From the NCBI RefSeq assembly GCF_009749395.1, contig NZ_WBIR01000001.1, positions 310,001 to 374,000 of the forward strand: a DNA stretch of 64,000 nucleotides, given 5' to 3'. Position numbers and translations under genes: made by a program. Each line of letters opens with the position of its first letter. Position 1 is the stretch's first letter. Shown one piece after another: positions 25,055-33,096 of this stretch. The notes beneath the pieces were generated by a model. That model had not been told where the DNA came from and did no database searches. It saw only the letters and a list, made by a program, of their open reading frames with translations. This DNA comes from Agromyces salentinus. GTDB taxonomy: Bacteria > Actinomycetota > Actinomycetes > Actinomycetales > Microbacteriaceae.

Positions 25055-27115
25055 TCAGCCGCGCGCGCCCGCCTCGGCCATCACCTGCTTCGCGGCATCC
25101 GGCCACTGCTCCTGCGGCACGCCGTTCAGCTCGACGTTGTCGGTCCACGTGGTGAAGTACTCGGGGAACCGCACGTAGCGCTCGCGGCCGCCGGTCCACC
25201 AGTTGCTCGTGAACGTCAGGTCGAGCGTGTTGAAGATCTCGGGACCGTTCGTGTCGGCGTTCACGTAGATGTAGCGGCTCGAGTCGAGGATCACGTTCTC
25301 GCGCACCTCGATGTAGCGCGACCCCTGGTCGATGAGCATGCCGAAGGTCTCGCGGCTGTCGTAGATGTAGTTGCGCTCGATGACCGTGCCAGGGGCCGCC
25401 GACAGCGTGTAGATGCTGCCGCCGTCGTGCATCTCGTTCTTCGTGTCGTAGATGAGGTTGTACGCCACGTGGTTGTCGCGGAACGTGGTGGGCGTCTCGT
25501 ACACGGGCTGGTACTCGAAGAGCCCGGCGTCCTTGTAGTACTGGTTGCCGCCCGGGTCGTTGATGCCCCAGCCCCAGCCGATGTCGATGCCGTCGTACGG
25601 CAGGTCGGTCAGCGTGTTGTGCGAGATCTCCGCACGCGTCACGTAGGTCGAGAGCACGCCAGCGCTGTCGCGGTAGCCCTGGCCGATGCGGGTGATCGTG
25701 TTGTCCTCGATCGTGATGTCCTGCACCGTCATGCGAGGGTCGCTCGGGTGGTGGGCGTCCGGCTGGATGCCGCCGACGACGATGCCCGATCCGGCGAGGT
25801 CGCTGAACGTGTTGCCCAGGACCTCGATGTCGGATGCCCCGTAGCCGACGCCCGTCTCGTGCGCATTCGGGTCCATGCCGATGCCGAGGCCGACCGAGCC
25901 GAGCTGCTCGAACTCGTTGCCCTCGAAGGCGACATCGGATGCCGCGGAGACCTGGACCGCCGCGGGGATCTGCCACCACTCGTTGCGGGACTCCTCGAAC
26001 TCGGGGCATCCGTCCTGGCAGGTCTCGAGGTAGTCGGCGGGCGGCTCGTACTGCCCGACCATGTGCGCGCCGCTCTGCTGGTCGGCGTAGCCCTGCTCGC
26101 TGCTCGGACGCATCCAGGTCGTGTCGGTGAACCGGATGCCGGTGAAGTCGAGTCCGGTGACCGGCCGGTCGTAGGTGCCGCCGATCTCGACGAGCGTCTC
26201 GAGACGCGGCAGGCGCACGTCGAGACCCTCCATGCTCGCGCCTGGCTCGGCCTGGTAGAAGACCTTGCCGGCCGGGGAGTCGAGGTACCACTCACCGGGG
26301 TTCGCGAAGAACTCGTAGGCGTTGGCGAGGTAGATCGCGCCGCGGTTGTACGGCGACTTCAGGGTGTCGTACCCGAAGTTGTTGTTCTGCCAGGCCGGCT
26401 GCACCATCGCGATCTCGTTGCCGGTGATCGACTCGACGGGCGAGATGCGGTCGGTGAACGAGCCCATGCTCACGACCTCGAGGTCGGACTGGTTGCCCAG
26501 CGCGCTGAGGTCGCCGAAGCGGTCGTCGTTCAGGGTCAGCCCCTGCTCGGTCCAGGTGAGGTGGGCGCGATCCTTCTTGTCGACGCCGAGCTGCAGCTGG
26601 GTGCGCTTGGCGGGGGTGCCGTCGACGTAGAGCTGACGGGACTGGGTGCCGGGCGCAACGTCGGCGACCCAGATGTTCTGCTCGGCGTCATGGAGGGTCC
26701 AGCCCGTCACGGCACTGCCGCCCGAGAGCACGGCCTGCTCGCCCGGCGCGCTCGTCCACGTGACGGTGTGCCCGTTCTGCCCGCCGTCCTTCGGGCCGAA
26801 CTCGAGCGGCTGCTCGAGCTCGTACACGCCGCCGTCGAGCAGCACCGTGACGTCCTGCTTCTTGCCCTTGTTCTTCACGACGCTCTTCGCCGCATCGATG
26901 GACGTCACGACGATGTCGCCCGCGGGCGCGCCCTGCGTGCCGTTCGGTGCGACGACCACGGTGAGCGAGCGGTCCTTGCCGCCTTGGTTCCCGTCGCCGC
27001 CCTGGCCCGGCCCGTTGCCACCGGCGGCGTGCGCCGGTGCGGCCACGGCGACCATCCCGACGATCGCGACCGCCGCGGTGACGGCGCCCAGACGTCGCTG
27101 AGTGAGTATCCTCAT
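25055..27115 (-). CDS. secreted right-handed beta-helix protein, probable GH141-like glycoside hydrolase
   Basis: A 686-residue protein with a Sec signal peptide ('AVTAAVAIVGMVAVAAPAHA' with cleavage after AHA) and a Gly/Gln/Asp-rich linker. The N-terminal module 'VVAPNGTQGAPAGDIVV', 'VTVLLDGGVYELEQPLEFGPKDGG' and 'VTWTSAPGEQAVLSGG' is followed by many parallel beta-helix coils ('IEVLGNTFSDLAGSGIVVGG', 'ITIEDNTITRIGQGY'). This architecture fits GH141, which includes alpha-L-fucosidases and xylanases. GAGGAG precedes the ATG at 27115. A fucosidase would suit the fucose-type catabolic genes nearby. The call to GH141 is from pattern memory, not a search. Confidence 0.65.
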   Translation of the reverse strand: MRILTQRRLGAVTAAVAIVGMVAVAAPAHAAGGNGPGQGGDGNQGGKDRSLTVVVAPNGTQGAPAGDIVVTSIDAAKSVVKNKGKKQDVTVLLDGGVYELEQPLEFGPKDGGQNGHTVTWTSAPGEQAVLSGGSAVTGWTLHDAEQNIWVADVAPGTQSRQLYVDGTPAKRTQLQLGVDKKDRAHLTWTEQGLTLNDDRFGDLSALGNQSDLEVVSMGSFTDRISPVESITGNEIAMVQPAWQNNNFGYDTLKSPYNRGAIYLANAYEFFANPGEWYLDSPAGKVFYQAEPGASMEGLDVRLPRLETLVEIGGTYDRPVTGLDFTGIRFTDTTWMRPSSEQGYADQQSGAHMVGQYEPPADYLETCQDGCPEFEESRNEWWQIPAAVQVSAASDVAFEGNEFEQLGSVGLGIGMDPNAHETGVGYGASDIEVLGNTFSDLAGSGIVVGGIQPDAHHPSDPRMTVQDITIEDNTITRIGQGYRDSAGVLSTYVTRAEISHNTLTDLPYDGIDIGWGWGINDPGGNQYYKDAGLFEYQPVYETPTTFRDNHVAYNLIYDTKNEMHDGGSIYTLSAAPGTVIERNYIYDSRETFGMLIDQGSRYIEVRENVILDSSRYIYVNADTNGPEIFNTLDLTFTSNWWTGGRERYVRFPEYFTTWTDNVELNGVPQEQWPDAAKQVMAEAGARG

Positions 27116-27143
27116 TGATTTCTCCTCGATCATGTGTCGAATG

Positions 27144-27159
27144 ACATCATACGAATGAC
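27144..27159. promoter_or_regulatory. candidate FCD operator upstream of the beta-helix gene
   Basis: ACATCATACGAATGAC repeats the motif found twice at 24131-24176. On the minus strand it includes TATGAT at a sensible distance from the beta-helix gene start at 27115. TCAT and ATGA arms flank ACGA, giving partial dyad symmetry. Confidence 0.5.
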
Positions 27160-27264
27160 GAGGGTATGAGCCCCGTTCGAGGGACGTCAAGCCGGTGTGC
27201 AGCATCTGCAACGCAGGATTCATCAGACGAGCCGCGATGTTCGCGTGGCCATCCGCGCGGCCGC

Positions 27265-27283
27265 GGGCGACACGCCGTCGCCC
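27265..27283 (-). terminator. hairpin after the ArsR-type regulator gene
   Basis: GGGCGAC (27265-27271) pairs with GTCGCCC (27277-27283) around ACGCC, 28 bp past the stop of the minus-strand regulator. The stem is short (7 bp) but all strong pairs. Confidence 0.4.
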
Positions 27284-27310
27284 TCGCAGGGGCGAAATCC
27301 GGCGCGCCCG

Positions 27311-28300
27311 TCAGAGCGTCGCGCCCGCGATCGCCTCCCCGAGCGGCGTTCGCAGGTGCAGCATCCGGGCGCCGTCGCGGCGGCTCGCAACGAGCCCGCT
27401 CTCGCGCAGCACGCTCAGGTGATGCGAGGCCGTGGAGATCGCCAGGCCGGCGTCGGAGGCCACCTGCGAGGTCGTGCGCTCGGCATGCGCGTCGAGCAGG
27501 ATCCCGGCGCGAGCGGGGCCGAGCAGCGCTCCGAGCGCCTCGGCGGCGGATCCCGCGTCCCTGGCCCAGGTCTCGGTCACGCCCTGCGCCGGATAGAAGA
27601 TCGTCGGCTGCGCGGGCGGTTCGGTCAGCACCGTGCAGCCCTGGGCGGTGAACACCGACGGCACGAGCACGAGCCCGCTCCCCCGGCAGTCGAGCTCCTC
27701 GCGATGCATGCGCAGCTCGACCCGCACGACGTCGTCGCTCCAGGCCAGGGTGCGGTGCAGCGACCCGACCATGCCCGCGAGCCCGTCGGTGGCGATGCGC
27801 CGCGCCCGCACCGCGATGTCGGCCCGGAGGATGCGCTCGAGCTGCACCCAGACCGGCGCGAGCACGGCCTCCCACATCGACTCGACGGCGTCGGCGAGCA
27901 TGGCGCGGGCGCGCAACGGATCGTCGAGCATGCGCTGGATCGCGTGCTGCCTGGCCCCCGTCGACCGCAGCACCATCTTGCGCAGGTCCACGCGCATGAG
28001 CTCGGGCGAGACCGTTCGCAGCCGCTCGAACTCGTCGGCGGGCTGCATGTCCCACGTCGGCGTCGCGGTGAAGAAGTCGGGGAAGTACCCCTCGGCCCCG
28101 ATCACCGTCGCCAGCAGCTCGAAGGCCGGTCGCGGCATCCGGGATCGCGCCCCGCGGAGCCAGCCCCACTGCAGGGGGTACTCCTCGGGCCGCTGCAGCA
28201 CGCGCACCGCGTTGCAGAGCTCGTGACCGGGCGAGACGCCGAACCTGATCGCCGAGATGTCGTCGGGCGCAAGGCGGAAGTCCACGAAGTTTCGATCCAC
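27311..28300 (-). CDS. ArsR-like HTH regulator with an N-terminal DUF5937-type domain
   Basis: A 329-residue protein. The C-terminal 75 residues form a winged helix: 'RTTSQVASDAGLAISTASHHLSVLRESGLVASRRDGARMLHLRTPLGEAI'. The N-terminal 240 residues ('DISAIRFGVSPGHELCNAVRVL', 'WGWLRGARSRMPRPAFELL') match the large actinobacterial regulators with an uncharacterised sensor domain. The GTG at 28300 follows TAGAGT by 6 nt with no ribosome binding site, so it is probably leaderless. A 7-bp inverted repeat (28289-28308) overlaps the start codon and suggests self-repression. The divergent neighbour is a cupin gene. Confidence 0.8.
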   Translation of the reverse strand: MDRNFVDFRLAPDDISAIRFGVSPGHELCNAVRVLQRPEEYPLQWGWLRGARSRMPRPAFELLATVIGAEGYFPDFFTATPTWDMQPADEFERLRTVSPELMRVDLRKMVLRSTGARQHAIQRMLDDPLRARAMLADAVESMWEAVLAPVWVQLERILRADIAVRARRIATDGLAGMVGSLHRTLAWSDDVVRVELRMHREELDCRGSGLVLVPSVFTAQGCTVLTEPPAQPTIFYPAQGVTETWARDAGSAAEALGALLGPARAGILLDAHAERTTSQVASDAGLAISTASHHLSVLRESGLVASRRDGARMLHLRTPLGEAIAGATL

Positions 28301-28308
28301 GTCGAAAC
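28289..28308. promoter_or_regulatory. palindromic operator over the ArsR-type start codon
   Basis: GTTTCGA (28289-28295) and TCGAAAC (28302-28308) form a perfect inverted repeat with a 6-nt spacer containing the GTG start codon. Autorepression by the ArsR-type regulator is the natural reading. Confidence 0.5.
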
Positions 28309-28378
28309 TCTAACGCGAGCGGATGCCGCGGGTGGAGCCTGTTCACGACACAGACCACCCACCGACCCGGAGGACCCC

Positions 28379-28780
28379 ATGATCACGTCATCGACGCCGG
28401 CCGAGATCCTGCTCGCGCCCACGACCGACCCCTCGGACGCGCCGGACCTCGTGCACGCCGCCGACCTGCTCATCACCTCGACGAGCCGCACCCGCCGCTT
28501 CGTCGGCGCCGAGCACGGGTCGGGCGTCTCCTACTTCTTCGTCGACTACGAGCTCGGCCAGGGCACCGACCTGCACTGGCACCCGTACCCCGAGACGTGG
28601 ATCGTGCTCGAGGGCGAGGCCGAGCTCACGATCGGCGACCGGCAGCTCACGGCACGCGTCGGCGACACCGCGACCGTGCCCACCGGGGTCTGGCACCGGT
28701 TCGCCAACCGAAGCGAGGCCCGGCTCAAGATGCTCTGCATCCACGCCTCGCCGGTCATCATCCAGACGTGGGCCGATTGA
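28379..28780 (+). CDS. cupin-domain protein
   Basis: A 133-residue single-cupin protein. Motif 1 is 'GTDLHWHPYPETWIVLEGEAELTIGD', with the two His and Glu ligands. Motif 2 is 'DTATVPTGVWHRFANRS', with the fourth His. Metal binding is expected. Many such proteins are small isomerases, dioxygenases or sugar-binding proteins, and the substrate is unknown. GGAGG precedes the ATG at 28379. It lies divergent from the ArsR-type gene, which may control it, and is followed by an 8-bp microsatellite. Confidence 0.85.
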   Translation: MITSSTPAEILLAPTTDPSDAPDLVHAADLLITSTSRTRRFVGAEHGSGVSYFFVDYELGQGTDLHWHPYPETWIVLEGEAELTIGDRQLTARVGDTATVPTGVWHRFANRSEARLKMLCIHASPVIIQTWAD

Positions 28781-28790
28781 GCCACGCGGC

Positions 28791-28880
28791 CCGAACTCCG
28801 AACGCCGAACTCCCGAACTCCGCACTCCGAACTCCGAACTCCGACCTCCGAACTCCGAACTCCGAACTCCGAACTCCGAA
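28791..28880. repeat. 8-bp microsatellite CCGAACTC
   Basis: About eleven copies of CCGAACTC, some with one or two changes (CCGAACGC, CCGCACTC, CCGACCTC), fill the 90 bp from 28791 to 28880. The array ends 11 bp before the DUF4287 start codon, so a length change would alter the spacing of its promoter or 5' UTR. Confidence 0.85.
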
Positions 28881-28891
28881 GGGAAACGAAC

Positions 28892-29182
28892 ATGACGTTC
28901 CAGGCATATCTCGACAACATCGAGGCGAAGACCGGCATCACGCCGCGCGAGTTCATCGAACTGGCGCACGAGCAGGGCTTCGACGAGACGACGAAGTCCA
29001 CGCCCATCGTCGCGTGGCTGAAGGCCGACTACGGCCTCGGGCAGGGGCACGCGATGGCGCTCGTGCACGTCATCACGAAGGGCCCGCAGATCAGCGACAA
29101 GCACGTGGGCACCGGCACCGCGCACAGCGACCCGAGCAACATGCTCTGGCTCGACGGCGCGGCGACGAATCCGAACCGATAG
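28892..29182 (+). CDS. DUF4287 domain protein
   Basis: A 96-residue protein of DUF4287: 'MTFQAYLDNIEAKTGITPREFIELAHEQGF' followed by 'IVAWLKADYGLGQGHAMALVHVI'. The first half resembles the small helical module often seen with DUF5655. It has no known biochemical role. The ATG follows GAAGGGAAACGAAC. It sits immediately after the CCGAACTC microsatellite and before a GNAT acetyltransferase gene on the same strand. Confidence 0.85.
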   Translation: MTFQAYLDNIEAKTGITPREFIELAHEQGFDETTKSTPIVAWLKADYGLGQGHAMALVHVITKGPQISDKHVGTGTAHSDPSNMLWLDGAATNPNR

Positions 29183-29223
29183 CACTGGTTCCGGATGTCG
29201 GTGGCCGGTGGCATCGTGGCGCC

Positions 29224-29799
29224 ATGGGGATCGAGGTGCGACCGGCGTCCGTCTTCGAGGACGTGGCGACGATGGTGGGGCCCAAGCGGCCCGACGCGAA
29301 CGTCTGCTTCTGCCTGAGCTACCGCGTGGGGTCCAAGGAGAACCTGGCCCTCACGGGCCCGGCACGCGGCGAGCGCGTACGCGAGCTCTGCGCCGAGGAT
29401 CCGCCGCCGGGCGTGCTCGCCTACGCGGGCGACGAGGTCGTCGGCTGGGCCGGCGTGCATCCTCGGGCCGACACGAGCTTCGCGCGCAACCGCAAGATCC
29501 CGCACGTCGACGACCTCGACGTCTGGTCGGTGTGGTGCATCCGCGTGCGTCCGGGCCACCGGGGCGAGGGCATCTCGCACCGGCTCCTCGAGGGTGCCGT
29601 CGCGTTCGCCCGCGACCATGGCGCCCCGGCCATCGAGGGCTACCCCGTCGACAACCGGGGCGCGAAGGTCGACCTGACGATGGCCTACGTCGGAACGCGT
29701 GCGCTCTTCGAGAAGGCCGGGTTCCGCAAGGCGGCAGACACCACGTCGGTGATCAACGGGTTCCCGCGGGTGCTCATGCGCCTGGGACTCGGTACGTGA
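29224..29799 (+). CDS. GNAT-family N-acetyltransferase
   Basis: A 191-residue acetyltransferase. The acetyl-CoA motif A is 'WCIRVRPGHRGEGISHRLLEGAVAFARDHGA' with HRGEG as the pyrophosphate loop. The late motif is 'TRALFEKAGFRKAAD'. 'CFCLSYR' near residue 32 is a cysteine-rich strand common in a GNAT subgroup of unknown substrate. The ATG at 29224 lacks a clear ribosome binding site. It stands 41 bp after the DUF4287 gene. The target amine cannot be inferred. Confidence 0.85.
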   Translation: MGIEVRPASVFEDVATMVGPKRPDANVCFCLSYRVGSKENLALTGPARGERVRELCAEDPPPGVLAYAGDEVVGWAGVHPRADTSFARNRKIPHVDDLDVWSVWCIRVRPGHRGEGISHRLLEGAVAFARDHGAPAIEGYPVDNRGAKVDLTMAYVGTRALFEKAGFRKAADTTSVINGFPRVLMRLGLGT

Positions 29800-29810
29800 A
29801 CGCAAGCCCC

Positions 29811-29839
29811 TTGGCAGCGGCATCCGCACCCGACAGCAT
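29811..29839 (+). promoter_or_regulatory. promoter of the toroid-protein gene
   Basis: TTGGCA (29811-29816), a 17-bp spacer and CAGCAT (29834-29839) lie 7 nt upstream of the ATG at 29847. The arrangement predicts a leaderless transcript and decides between the two close ATGs (29838 and 29847). Confidence 0.55.
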
Positions 29840-29846
29840 GGAACGC

Positions 29847-30815
29847 ATGCAACGCGTCGACGTCATCGAATGGCTGCTCGAATCCGATCCCTCCGTGCGC
29901 TGGCAGGTGATGCGCGATCTCACCGACCAGCCGCCCGAGCGGGTCGCGACCGAGCGTGCCCGCATCGCGACCGAGGGCCACGGTGCCGGGCTACTCGACC
30001 TGCAGACCGCCGACGGGTACTGGGGCGGCCAGGCGTACGGCGTCGACGGCGATCGCCGCAGCGTCATGTGGACCCTGCAGGCGTTGCGCCGCCTCGGCAT
30101 CGATCCGGATGTCGCGCCCACGCGCCGCGCGATCGAGCGTGTCCGATCGGGCGTGCGCTTCAGCGAGGACGACGGGGGCCTGCCGTTCTTCGCGGGCGAG
30201 GTCGAGGCGTGCGTCAACGGCGGCGTGCTCGCGGCATCCGCGTACTTCGGCGTGCTCGGCGACGGCGCCGATCGCATGATCGGCCTGCTCCTCGAGGGGC
30301 AGCTCGAGGACGGCGGCTGGAACTGCGAACCTCGGGAGGAATCCGATCGCTCGTCCTTCGACTCAACGCTGTGCGTGCTCGAGGGGCTTCTCGAATTCCA
30401 GCGCGCCGTCGGCGATGGCGCGACGCCGCCCGAGGTGATCGCGGCCCGCCATCACGGCGAGGAGTACCTGCTCGAACGCAACCTCTACCGGCGCAAGTCG
30501 ACGGGCGGCATCGTGCGCGAGCGCTACGAGAACTTCATCTTCCCGCCGTACTGGGTGTACGACGTGCTGCGTGCGCTCGACCACTTCCGCGAGGCCTCGA
30601 TCATCGACGGCACCGCGCCCGACGAACGACTCGAGCCGGCCGTCGAGCTGCTCCGCTCGCATCGCCGCGACGACGGCCGCTGGGCCGCGGGCGACCCGTG
30701 GAACGGCGAGGTGTTCTTCGCGATCGACGAGCCGGCCGGGACCCCGAGCCCGTGGAACACGCTGCGCGCGCTGCGGGTGCTCGACTGGGCCGATTCGGGC
30801 CGATCGGCCGCATGA
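29847..30815 (+). CDS. terpenoid-cyclase/prenyltransferase-like alpha/alpha-toroid protein
   Basis: A 322-residue cytoplasmic protein built of helical repeats like squalene cyclase or prenyltransferase toroids: 'GYWGGQAYGVDGDRRSVMWTLQALRRLG', 'GLLLEGQLEDGGWNCEPREE', 'FDSTLCVLEGLLEF' and 'RRDDGRWAAGDPWNGEVFF'. QxxDGGW-type turns are present, but the DxDD protonation motif of squalene cyclases is absent. Its function is unknown. It may bind rather than cyclise substrates. Its stop overlaps the SGNH-hydrolase start as ATGA, so the two are coupled. Confidence 0.75.
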   Translation: MQRVDVIEWLLESDPSVRWQVMRDLTDQPPERVATERARIATEGHGAGLLDLQTADGYWGGQAYGVDGDRRSVMWTLQALRRLGIDPDVAPTRRAIERVRSGVRFSEDDGGLPFFAGEVEACVNGGVLAASAYFGVLGDGADRMIGLLLEGQLEDGGWNCEPREESDRSSFDSTLCVLEGLLEFQRAVGDGATPPEVIAARHHGEEYLLERNLYRRKSTGGIVRERYENFIFPPYWVYDVLRALDHFREASIIDGTAPDERLEPAVELLRSHRRDDGRWAAGDPWNGEVFFAIDEPAGTPSPWNTLRALRVLDWADSGRSAA

Positions 30816-31666
30816 CGCGCCGCACGAGTCAGCGCACGTCCCGGCAGGCAGGTCGCCGGATGCCCCGGGGCCGGAGCGCCGAGCCGCGCTCCACCGATCG
30901 ACGGTCTCGAACGCGCCCGATCGTCGTCGGCCTCCTGCTCGGGGCGACCGCCGCAGGGGTGGCGTTCCAGTGGCGCTGGCTCGCCCGCCGCCAGCACCAC
31001 TGGCGCACCGCGCTCGCGGAGGCGATCCCCGTGAACTCGGCGTACTGGCGGGAGCAGCGCGCGGGGGCCGGCGAGCTGCTCTACGTCGCCGTCGGCGACT
31101 CGGCTGCCCAAGGCATCGGCGCGAGCCGGCCGGGACACAGTTACGTCGGATTCGTCGCGCGCACGCTGGCCGCGGCATCCACCCGCGAGATCCGCACCGT
31201 GAACCTCGGCATCTCGGGTGCGACGCTGCGCATCGCGCTCGACTCCGAGCTGCCCGTGCTCGAGCGACTCGACCCCGACGTGCTCACGGTCTGCATCGGC
31301 GCCAACGACATCGCGGACTTCGACCCCGTGCGATTCGACCGCGAACTGCGCGAGCTGTTCGCGCGGCTGCCCGATCACGCGATCGTGGCCGACCTGCCGA
31401 GCTTCTACTTCCCGCCCGCGCAGGGCCGGGTGCGCACGGCGAACCGCCTGCTCCGGGCCGCCGCCGCTGAGCGAGGCCTGGTCGTGGTGCCGCTCTTCTC
31501 CCGCACGAACCGGCAGGGACTCTGGGGCGTGTCGACGCAGTTCGCGGGAGACCTGTTCCACCCCAACGACCGCGGGTACCGCATCTGGGCCGAGGCGTTC
31601 CGCCCGGCGGTCGAGGCGCGCCTGGCGCAGCTCGACGCCGCCGCCCCCGCGTCGCGCGCCCCGTGA
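30812..31666 (+). CDS. membrane-anchored SGNH/GDSL hydrolase
   Basis: A 284-residue esterase-type protein. The first 35 residues are Arg/Ser-rich, followed by one membrane helix 'PIVVGLLLGATAAGVAF'. The SGNH blocks are clear: 'YVAVGDSAAQGIGAS' (Ser), 'NLGISGATL' (Gly), 'CIGANDIADF' (Asn) and 'DLFHPNDRGYRIWA' (Asp and His). The enzyme should face outward and cleave ester bonds of lipids or envelope polymers. The ATG at 30812 overlaps the previous stop. A hairpin terminator follows at 31696-31716. Confidence 0.88.
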   Translation: MTRRTSQRTSRQAGRRMPRGRSAEPRSTDRRSRTRPIVVGLLLGATAAGVAFQWRWLARRQHHWRTALAEAIPVNSAYWREQRAGAGELLYVAVGDSAAQGIGASRPGHSYVGFVARTLAAASTREIRTVNLGISGATLRIALDSELPVLERLDPDVLTVCIGANDIADFDPVRFDRELRELFARLPDHAIVADLPSFYFPPAQGRVRTANRLLRAAAAERGLVVVPLFSRTNRQGLWGVSTQFAGDLFHPNDRGYRIWAEAFRPAVEARLAQLDAAAPASRAP

Positions 31667-31695
31667 TCGGCACCTCGGCGCGGCCGGGCACCGTT

Positions 31696-31716
31696 GTGGC
31701 GGGATCCGGCCGCCAC
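31696..31716 (+). terminator. hairpin after the SGNH hydrolase gene
   Basis: GTGGCGG (31696-31702) pairs perfectly with CCGCCAC (31710-31716) around a GATCCGG loop, 30 bp past the stop. It separates the hydrolase from the sufS transcript. Confidence 0.55.
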
Positions 31717-31791
31717 CCAGCCGAAGTGCGAGACAATTGAGGAGCACCGCGCGCGCGAACCGTCGCGACCGATCGGGTGCAGGAGACCCAC

Positions 31792-33096
31792 GTGACCTTC
31801 GAATCCATGACGACGTCCCAGCCCCTCGATCTCGCGAGCATCCGACGGGACTTCCCGTACCTCGCGCAGGAGCTGAACGGCTTCCCGCTCGCCTACCTCG
31901 ACTCGGGTGCCACCGCGCAGCGCCCGGTGCAGGTGCTCGACGCCGAACGCGCGTTCCTCGAGCACGCGAACGCGGCCGTGCACCGCGGCGCCTCGACGCT
32001 CGTCGGCACGTCCACGACCGCCTTCGAGGATGCGCGCGCGACCGTGGCCCGCTTCGTCGGCGCCGGCGAGCGCGAGATCGTCTGGGCCGAGAACGCGACC
32101 GACGCGATCAACATCGTCGCCCTGGGCATGGCGGATGCCGCAGCGGGCCTGGGCGGCGCCGAGGCCGACGTGTTCCGGCTCGGCCCCGGCGACGAGATCG
32201 TCGTGACCGAGGCCGAGCACCACGCGAACCTCATCCCGTGGCAGCGCCTCGCGGCGAAGACCGGCGCGACCCTGCGCTGGATCCCCGTCGACGACGACGG
32301 CACGTGGAACATCGACCACGCGGCATCCGTCATCGGCGAGAAGACCAGGCTCGTCGCGTTCGCGCACGTCTCGAACGTGACCGGCCACGTCGCCCCGGTG
32401 ACCGACGTGGTCGAGCTCGCACACCGCCACGCGGCGCTCGTGGTGCTCGACGCCTGCCAGTCGGTGCCGCACCGCCCCACCGACTTCGCGGCGCTCGGCG
32501 TCGACTTCGCCGCCTTCTCGGCGCACAAGATGCTCGGTCCGAACGGCATCGGCGTGCTCTACGGCCGCGCGCACCTGCTCGACGCGCTGCCCCCGGCCCG
32601 CACGGGCGGCTCGACCATCACGACCGTGACCATGGAGGCGGCCGAGTTCCTGCCGTCACCGCAGCGATTCGAGGCCGGCACCCAGCCCGTCTCGCAGGCT
32701 GTCGGCCTCGCCGAGGCCGTGCGGTACCTCGAGCGCCTCGACATGCACCGGGTGCACGAGCACGAGGTCGAACTCGCCGCGCTGATGGTCGACGAGGTCT
32801 CGCGCATCCCCGGCGTCCGACTGGTGGGCAGCGGGGCCGGCGTCGAGCGCGGCGCCCTCGCGAGCGTCGACGTCCCCGGCGTGCATGCGCACGACGTCGG
32901 GCAGTTCCTCGACTCGCGGGGCATCGCCGTGCGAGTCGGGCACCACTGCGCGCAGCCGCTGCACCGCCGCCTGGGCCTGCGCGCCACGACGCGCGCCAGC
33001 GCCTACGTCTACACGACGGCCGACGAGGTGCGCCGCTTCACGGCCGCCCTCGGCGAGGTCCGCGCGTTCTTCGGCGTGACGGGGGCGAGCGCATGA
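31792..33096 (+). CDS. sufS: cysteine desulfurase SufS
   Basis: A 434-residue PLP enzyme that takes sulfur from L-cysteine for Fe-S cluster assembly. PLP sites are visible: 'HRGASTLVGTSTTAFEDAR', 'EAEHHANLIPWQ', 'LVVLDACQSVPHRP' with the PLP Asp, and the Schiff-base Lys in 'FSAHKMLGPNGIG'. The persulfide Cys is in 'RVGHHCAQPLHRR'. The GTG at 31792 is preceded by AGGAG at good spacing; ATG 31807 is an alternative. SufU follows with ATGA overlap. sufB, sufC and sufD are not in the window, so this pair is split from the scaffold genes. Confidence 0.93.
   Translation: MTFESMTTSQPLDLASIRRDFPYLAQELNGFPLAYLDSGATAQRPVQVLDAERAFLEHANAAVHRGASTLVGTSTTAFEDARATVARFVGAGEREIVWAENATDAINIVALGMADAAAGLGGAEADVFRLGPGDEIVVTEAEHHANLIPWQRLAAKTGATLRWIPVDDDGTWNIDHAASVIGEKTRLVAFAHVSNVTGHVAPVTDVVELAHRHAALVVLDACQSVPHRPTDFAALGVDFAAFSAHKMLGPNGIGVLYGRAHLLDALPPARTGGSTITTVTMEAAEFLPSPQRFEAGTQPVSQAVGLAEAVRYLERLDMHRVHEHEVELAALMVDEVSRIPGVRLVGSGAGVERGALASVDVPGVHAHDVGQFLDSRGIAVRVGHHCAQPLHRRLGLRATTRASAYVYTTADEVRRFTAALGEVRAFFGVTGASA

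Noticed and set aside
28791-28880. CRISPR-like array
   Set aside because: The units are 8 bp with no spacers, and no cas genes are present. It is a microsatellite.
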